Shown here one piece after another: positions 7,217 to 11,052 of a DNA stretch of 11,052 nucleotides; the stretch's first letter is position 1; each line of letters opens with the position of its first letter. The translations under genes were made by a program, and so were the position numbers. The DNA comes from CAZUGH01 sp964619785 (GTDB lineage Bacteria > Bacillota > Clostridia > Lachnospirales > Lachnospiraceae). Location: assembly GCA_964619785.1 (NCBI GenBank), contig CAZUGH010000063.1:1-11052 (forward strand), given 5' to 3'. The notes under the pieces are model-generated. The model was not told the DNA's origin. It saw nothing but the letters and a program-made list of their open reading frames with translations, and did no database searches.

Positions 7217-9838
7217 ATGGCTGAGAAAAAACAACCAACCCCTCAGGAGCACGTTGACGCTCTTGTGAAAAATGCACAAGTAGCATTGAAGGAATTTATG
7301 GCTCTTGATCAGGAAACGATTGATAATATCGTTCACGAAATGGCTCTTGCCGGTCTCGCTAAGCAGCAGGAACTTGCTAAAATGGCAGTAGAGGAAACAG
7401 GACGTGGAATCTACGAGGACAAGATTACTAAGAACATCTTTGCAACAGAATATATTTGGCACTCAATTAAGTACCAGAAGACAGTAGGTATTATCGAAGA
7501 CAACGAAGAAGAAGATTATCAGTTAGTTGCTGAACCAATTGGTATCGTTGCTGGTGTAACACCTGTTACAAACCCAACATCTACTGCAATGTACAAGAGT
7601 ATTTCTTGTATCAAGACACGTAACCCAATCATCTTTGGTTTCCACCCAAATGCTCAGAAGTGTTCTGTAGCAGCTGCAAAAGCTGTTCGTGATGCTGCCG
7701 TTGCAGCTGGTGCTCCTGAGAATTGTGTACAGTGGATTGAGTATCCATCCATCGAGGCAACTACTGTATTGATGAATCACCCTGGTGTATCCATGATTCT
7801 TGCTACTGGTGGTCCTGGCATGGTTAAGGCTGCTTACTCTTGTGGTAAACCAGCACTTGGTGTAGGTCCTGGTAACGTACCTTGCTTTATCGAAAAAACT
7901 GCAGTTCTTAAGAGAGCTGTCAACGATTTAGTTCTTTCTAAATCATTTGATAATGGTATGATTTGTGCTTCTGAGCAGGCTGCCATCATCGAAGCTGAAG
8001 TATATGACGAAGTTAAAGCACTGATGACGAAAGCTGGATGCTACTTCGCAACAAAAGAAGAAATTAAGAAATTAGAGCCAGTCGTTATTAACCTCGAGAA
8101 GATGAGTGTTAATCCTGAAATCGTTGGTAAATCCCCAGCTTGGATTGCCAACTTAGCAGGCTTTAAGATTCCTGAAGATACAAAAGTTCTTTGTACTGAA
8201 ATCGGTGGCGTAGGTCCTAAATACCCACTTTCAAAAGAAAAACTTTCTCCAGTACTTGCTGTTATCAAAGCAAAAGACGAGGAAGACGGTTTACAGCTTT
8301 GCGAAGCTATGCTTCACAATGGTGGTATGGGACATTCATCTGTTATCCACTCCACTGACCAGAAGATCATCAATGATTTCTCTGAGCGTATGAAGACAGG
8401 ACGTATCCTTGTAAACTCACCATCTACACACGGTGCTATCGGTGACCTCTACAACACGAACATGCCATCTCTTACATTAGGATGCGGTTCTTACGGTGGA
8501 AACTCTACAACTCACAACGTATCTGCTGTAGATTTGGTTAACGTTAAACGTGTAGCAAAGAGGAGAGTTAATATGCAATGGTTCAAGGTTCCTAACAAGA
8601 TTTACTTCGAAGCAGGTTCAACATCATACCTTGCTAAGATGCCTGGTATCACAAAAGCATTTATCGTAACTGACCCAGCTATGACTCAGTTAGGATATGT
8701 AGATAAAATCACTTATCAGTTGAGAAAACGTGAAGAGTATGTTCACTGCGAAATCTTTGATCAGGTTGAGCCAGACCCATCACTTGAGACAATCATGAAG
8801 GGTGTTGACTCCATGAACAAGTTCCAGCCTGACGTTATCATCGCACTTGGTGGTGGTTCCGCAATCGATGCTGCTAAGGGAATGTGGTTATTCTATGAGA
8901 ACCCAGACGCAGACTTCAAGAGCATGTCCCTGAAGTTCTTAGATATCAGAAAACGTGCTTACAAGTTCCCTACAATGGGCAAAAAAGCTAAGATGGTTGC
9001 TATCCCTACCACATCCGGTACAGGATCTGAGGTAACATCTTTCGCCGTTATTTCTGACAAAGTTGAGAACAAGAAATACCCACTTGCTGACTACGAGTTA
9101 ACACCAGATGTTGCTATCGTAGACCCAGAGTTCGTTATGTCCGTACCAAAAGCTTCTACCGCATTTACCGGAATGGACGTATTAACACACGCATATGAAG
9201 CATACGTTTCCATCCTTGCTTCTGACTATACAGACGCACTGGCTGTTCACGCAACAGAGATGGTATTCACATACCTGAAATCATCTTATACAGATGGCGC
9301 TAAGAACCCAGTTGCTCGCGAGAAGATGCACAACGCTTCTACAATGGCTGGTATGGCATTTACCAATGCATTCTTAGGAATCAACCACTCCCTCGCTCAT
9401 AAGCTTGGTGGAGAATTCCACGTACCACACGGTGAAGCTAATGCTATCATCCTTCCACACGTTGTTCGTTACAACGGTGTTGCTAACCCAACGAAGTTCA
9501 CATCATGGCCAAAATATGAAAGCTATATCGTAGGCGACAAGATGTTTGCTTTAACTAAGAAATTAGGTTGGAATCCAAAAGACAACGACGATGCTGTTGA
9601 AATGTTCGCTAAGAAGGTTGAAGAGTACAATGAGTACTTGAACATTCCTGCAACATTAAAAGAATACGGCATTGACGAAAAAGAATTCTTGGCTAAACTT
9701 GATGAGTTATCTGATTTAGCATTCGGCGATCAGTGTACAACAGCTAACCCAAGACTTCCATTAGTAAAAGAGTTACGTGAGATTTATCTCTTAGCTTACT
9801 ATGGAAAAGGAAATATCCCAGCAAAGCTTCTTAAATAA
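7217..9838 (+). CDS. adhE: Bifunctional acetaldehyde-CoA/alcohol dehydrogenase
   Basis: This 873-residue cytoplasmic fermentation enzyme reduces acetyl-CoA to acetaldehyde and then ethanol, using two NADH. The N-terminal half (about 1-440) is a CoA-acylating aldehyde dehydrogenase with catalytic Cys250 in SFDNGMICASEQ, LATGGPGMVKAAY (195-207) and GVGPGN (215-220). A linker (about 440-455, KRVAKRRVNMQW) joins it to an iron-dependent alcohol dehydrogenase. There NAD is bound at GGGS (545-548), and the iron ligands are Asp654, His658, His724 and His738 in MDVLTHAYEAY and GINHSLAHKLGGEFHVPHGE. All catalytic residues are intact. These enzymes usually polymerise into spirosomes. AAGGAGG lies 10 bases upstream of the ATG. 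The strong ribosome binding site suggests high expression, and the Rex operator indicates redox control. It is monocistronic, ending in a hairpin terminator. Confidence 0.98.
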   Translation: MAEKKQPTPQEHVDALVKNAQVALKEFMALDQETIDNIVHEMALAGLAKQQELAKMAVEETGRGIYEDKITKNIFATEYIWHSIKYQKTVGIIEDNEEEDYQLVAEPIGIVAGVTPVTNPTSTAMYKSISCIKTRNPIIFGFHPNAQKCSVAAAKAVRDAAVAAGAPENCVQWIEYPSIEATTVLMNHPGVSMILATGGPGMVKAAYSCGKPALGVGPGNVPCFIEKTAVLKRAVNDLVLSKSFDNGMICASEQAAIIEAEVYDEVKALMTKAGCYFATKEEIKKLEPVVINLEKMSVNPEIVGKSPAWIANLAGFKIPEDTKVLCTEIGGVGPKYPLSKEKLSPVLAVIKAKDEEDGLQLCEAMLHNGGMGHSSVIHSTDQKIINDFSERMKTGRILVNSPSTHGAIGDLYNTNMPSLTLGCGSYGGNSTTHNVSAVDLVNVKRVAKRRVNMQWFKVPNKIYFEAGSTSYLAKMPGITKAFIVTDPAMTQLGYVDKITYQLRKREEYVHCEIFDQVEPDPSLETIMKGVDSMNKFQPDVIIALGGGSAIDAAKGMWLFYENPDADFKSMSLKFLDIRKRAYKFPTMGKKAKMVAIPTTSGTGSEVTSFAVISDKVENKKYPLADYELTPDVAIVDPEFVMSVPKASTAFTGMDVLTHAYEAYVSILASDYTDALAVHATEMVFTYLKSSYTDGAKNPVAREKMHNASTMAGMAFTNAFLGINHSLAHKLGGEFHVPHGEANAIILPHVVRYNGVANPTKFTSWPKYESYIVGDKMFALTKKLGWNPKDNDDAVEMFAKKVEEYNEYLNIPATLKEYGIDEKEFLAKLDELSDLAFGDQCTTANPRLPLVKELREIYLLAYYGKGNIPAKLLK

Positions 9839-9857
9839 TTGAAGATATTGTTATAGA

Positions 9858-9892
9858 AACAGCCCTCGGCTTACGCCGGGGGCTGTTTTGGT
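9858..9892 (+). terminator. Rho-independent terminator of adhE
   Basis: A 13-base stem, AACAGCCCTCGGC (9858-9870) with GCCGGGGGCTGTT (9875-9887), has a TTAC loop and one T-G wobble, and runs into TTTTGGTTT. It begins 19 bases after the adhE stop. In the opposite direction the stem follows the ATPase stop at 9893 and is trailed by a shorter TTTC run, so it may also terminate that gene, less efficiently. Confidence 0.9.
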
Positions 9893-10669
9893 TTAAAGAT
9901 TTTGCAAAGCTAATCCCATCAATCGAATCGCTTGGTCAGCCATAAACAATGGAATATTCAGAATATCTCCATCAAGCTTTAGATTACAAAGCGAGAAACG
10001 CACTCTCAACTTTACCTTATCACCGTACTTTTCCTTATATTTTTTCAAACTCTTTGCTTCAATATTCTCTTCTGCCTTAACCTCTACAGGAATCACTTCA
10101 TTTTCTCTTTGTATCATAAAATTCACTTCATATGGTGGATTGGTCTGCGTCCAATATCTTGGTGTCACCTTAACTTGATTGCTCAAAGCCTCTAGCACAT
10201 AATTCTCTGTTAATGCACCCTTAAATTCAGTGAACAAACGATTTCCTTCACCAAATGCAGTCGGTGCCAAAAAAGCCAGACGTCGAAGTAACCCTACATC
10301 ACAAAGATAAAGTTTAAACGCTGACAAATCGTCATAAGCCGAAATTGGCAATCCAGGAGCAGTACTTCGATATATCTTTTTCACTAGATTTGCATCCACT
10401 AGCCATTGCAATGCATCTTCGTATTCTCGAGCTCTAGCCCCTTCTTTTACAACTTTGTATACAAACTTCTTATTCTCTCTCGCTAATTGTGAGGGAATCG
10501 ACTTCCATATCATAGATATTTTAGGGAACTCGCTCGTATTCGAATGCTTTGCAAAATCTCGTTCATAGGCATCAACAATATTCCTTAGCGCTGTCTGCAT
10601 TGCCTCAACATCTCGCTCCTTCGTCCACATCAAAACAGGCTCTGGCATTCCTCCCGTCACAAAATACAT
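9893..10669 (-). pseudogene. C-terminal part of a frameshifted AAA_14/DUF4143 ATPase
   Basis: This 258-residue frame is the second half of a DUF4143-type ATPase. It opens with MYFVTGGMPEPV, the family's conserved VGGMPE region, which is never a natural N-terminus. DUF4143 features follow: FKLYLCDVGLLRRL (118-131), the FKGALTENYVLEAL helix (149-162), then EVNF (181-184) and PVEVKAEEN (194-202). The last two correspond to the PD-(D/E)XK-nuclease-like core of the family, with Asn183 where relatives commonly have Asp (EVDF). The frame is open upstream of the ATG as FFNPLCEKLK and joins the preceding fragment if one T is added to the T6 run at 10694-10699. These proteins are widespread and accessory; their function is not established. 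I read it as one broken gene, although a sequencing indel or -1 frameshifting would restore a single product. Confidence 0.75.
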
Positions 10670-10671
10670 TT

Positions 10672-11052
10672 TTAGTTTCTCACATAAAGGATTAAAAAAG
10701 CTTCTGGAATCGGTTCTAACTCATTTATCTCTTCAAGATAAGTCGCCAAATTCTCATCCCCATTAGCAACAAGGAACTCTGTAAGTGTCATCGGATGCAC
10801 CTCCATAAAATCCACCTTGCCTACTGGGAAAGAAGAGGGCTTTGCAAGTGCTATTCCTAGTAAAGATCCTGCACAAGCGATGTGATACTCCGGCGCATTT
10901 TCACAAAAATACTTCAGTGCGTTCATCACATCCGGACAGTCTTGAACTTCATCAAAGATGATAAGTGTCTTTTCAGGTAAAATTTTTTGTCCACTTGCAA
11001 TCATTAAATTTTGTAAAATTCTTTTTATATCTTTTGTGGTTTCAAAAAAACT
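10672..11052 (-). pseudogene. AAA_14 ATPase domain, partial, truncated by frame break and window edge
   Basis: The frame is open to the right edge of the window, so the start and the Walker A P-loop lie outside; about 126 residues are visible. The AAA_14 features are Walker B in TLIIFDEVQDCP, the LKYFCE helix, the sensor-like IACAGSLLGIAL, and FPVGKVDFMEVHPMTLTEFL. An ATG at 11004 is internal to the domain and not a real start. The frame stops at 10672-10674 shortly after EPIPEAF, exactly where the family continues into the VGGMPE segment found in the adjacent frame. A one-base loss in the T6 run (10694-10699, minus strand) explains the break. The gene is convergent with adhE and appears functionally unrelated to it. 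Confidence 0.75.

Noticed and set aside
8041..8268. Minus-strand open frame inside adhE
   Set aside because: It lies wholly opposite a strongly conserved enzyme, has no recognisable domain or ribosome binding site, and is expected by chance from the codon usage of adhE.

Overview
The window looks like chromosome from a low-GC Gram-positive anaerobe of the Clostridia, most likely Lachnospiraceae. This is inferred from strong AGGAGG-type ribosome binding sites, a 873-residue bifunctional AdhE behind a Rex-type operator, and a MoxR/DUF58/transglutaminase cluster of Firmicutes style. No rRNA, tRNA, CRISPR array or insertion sequence is visible, and no gap between genes exceeds 300 bases.

Left two thirds (about 29-6933, all minus strand). 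In transcription order there is a MoxR AAA+ ATPase (TTG start at 6933), a DUF58 membrane protein, a large membrane transglutaminase-like protein, then cysS (cysteinyl-tRNA synthetase). The first three are packed within 3-6 bases of each other and form one functional unit, presumably an envelope-associated chaperone/transglutaminase system. cysS follows after about 47 bases and may have its own weak promoter. Beyond cysS, a separate promoter drives an exported protein of unknown function. Its reading frame is interrupted by one in-frame TAA, leaving two collinear pieces (461-727 and 29-448).

Centre (about 6934-7216). This is a divergent control region. A good sigma-A-type promoter reads left into moxR and another reads right into adhE. 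A near-perfect Rex operator lies in the adhE leader inside a longer inverted repeat. A second Rex-like site lies 3 bases upstream of the moxR -35 box.

Right third. adhE (7217-9838) makes ethanol from acetyl-CoA and reoxidises NADH; a Rex operator in front of it fits redox control of fermentation. It ends in a strong hairpin terminator shared with a convergent gene. That gene is an AAA_14/DUF4143 ATPase running off the right edge and split by a one-base frame break in a T6 run. The break falls exactly on a canonical -1 slippery heptamer.

Most of the window is ordinary core genome. The observations most worth a second look are the multi-site Rex architecture between adhE and moxR, the two broken genes at the edges, and the Glu in place of Asp in the transglutaminase triad. 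I see no convincing new multi-gene system.
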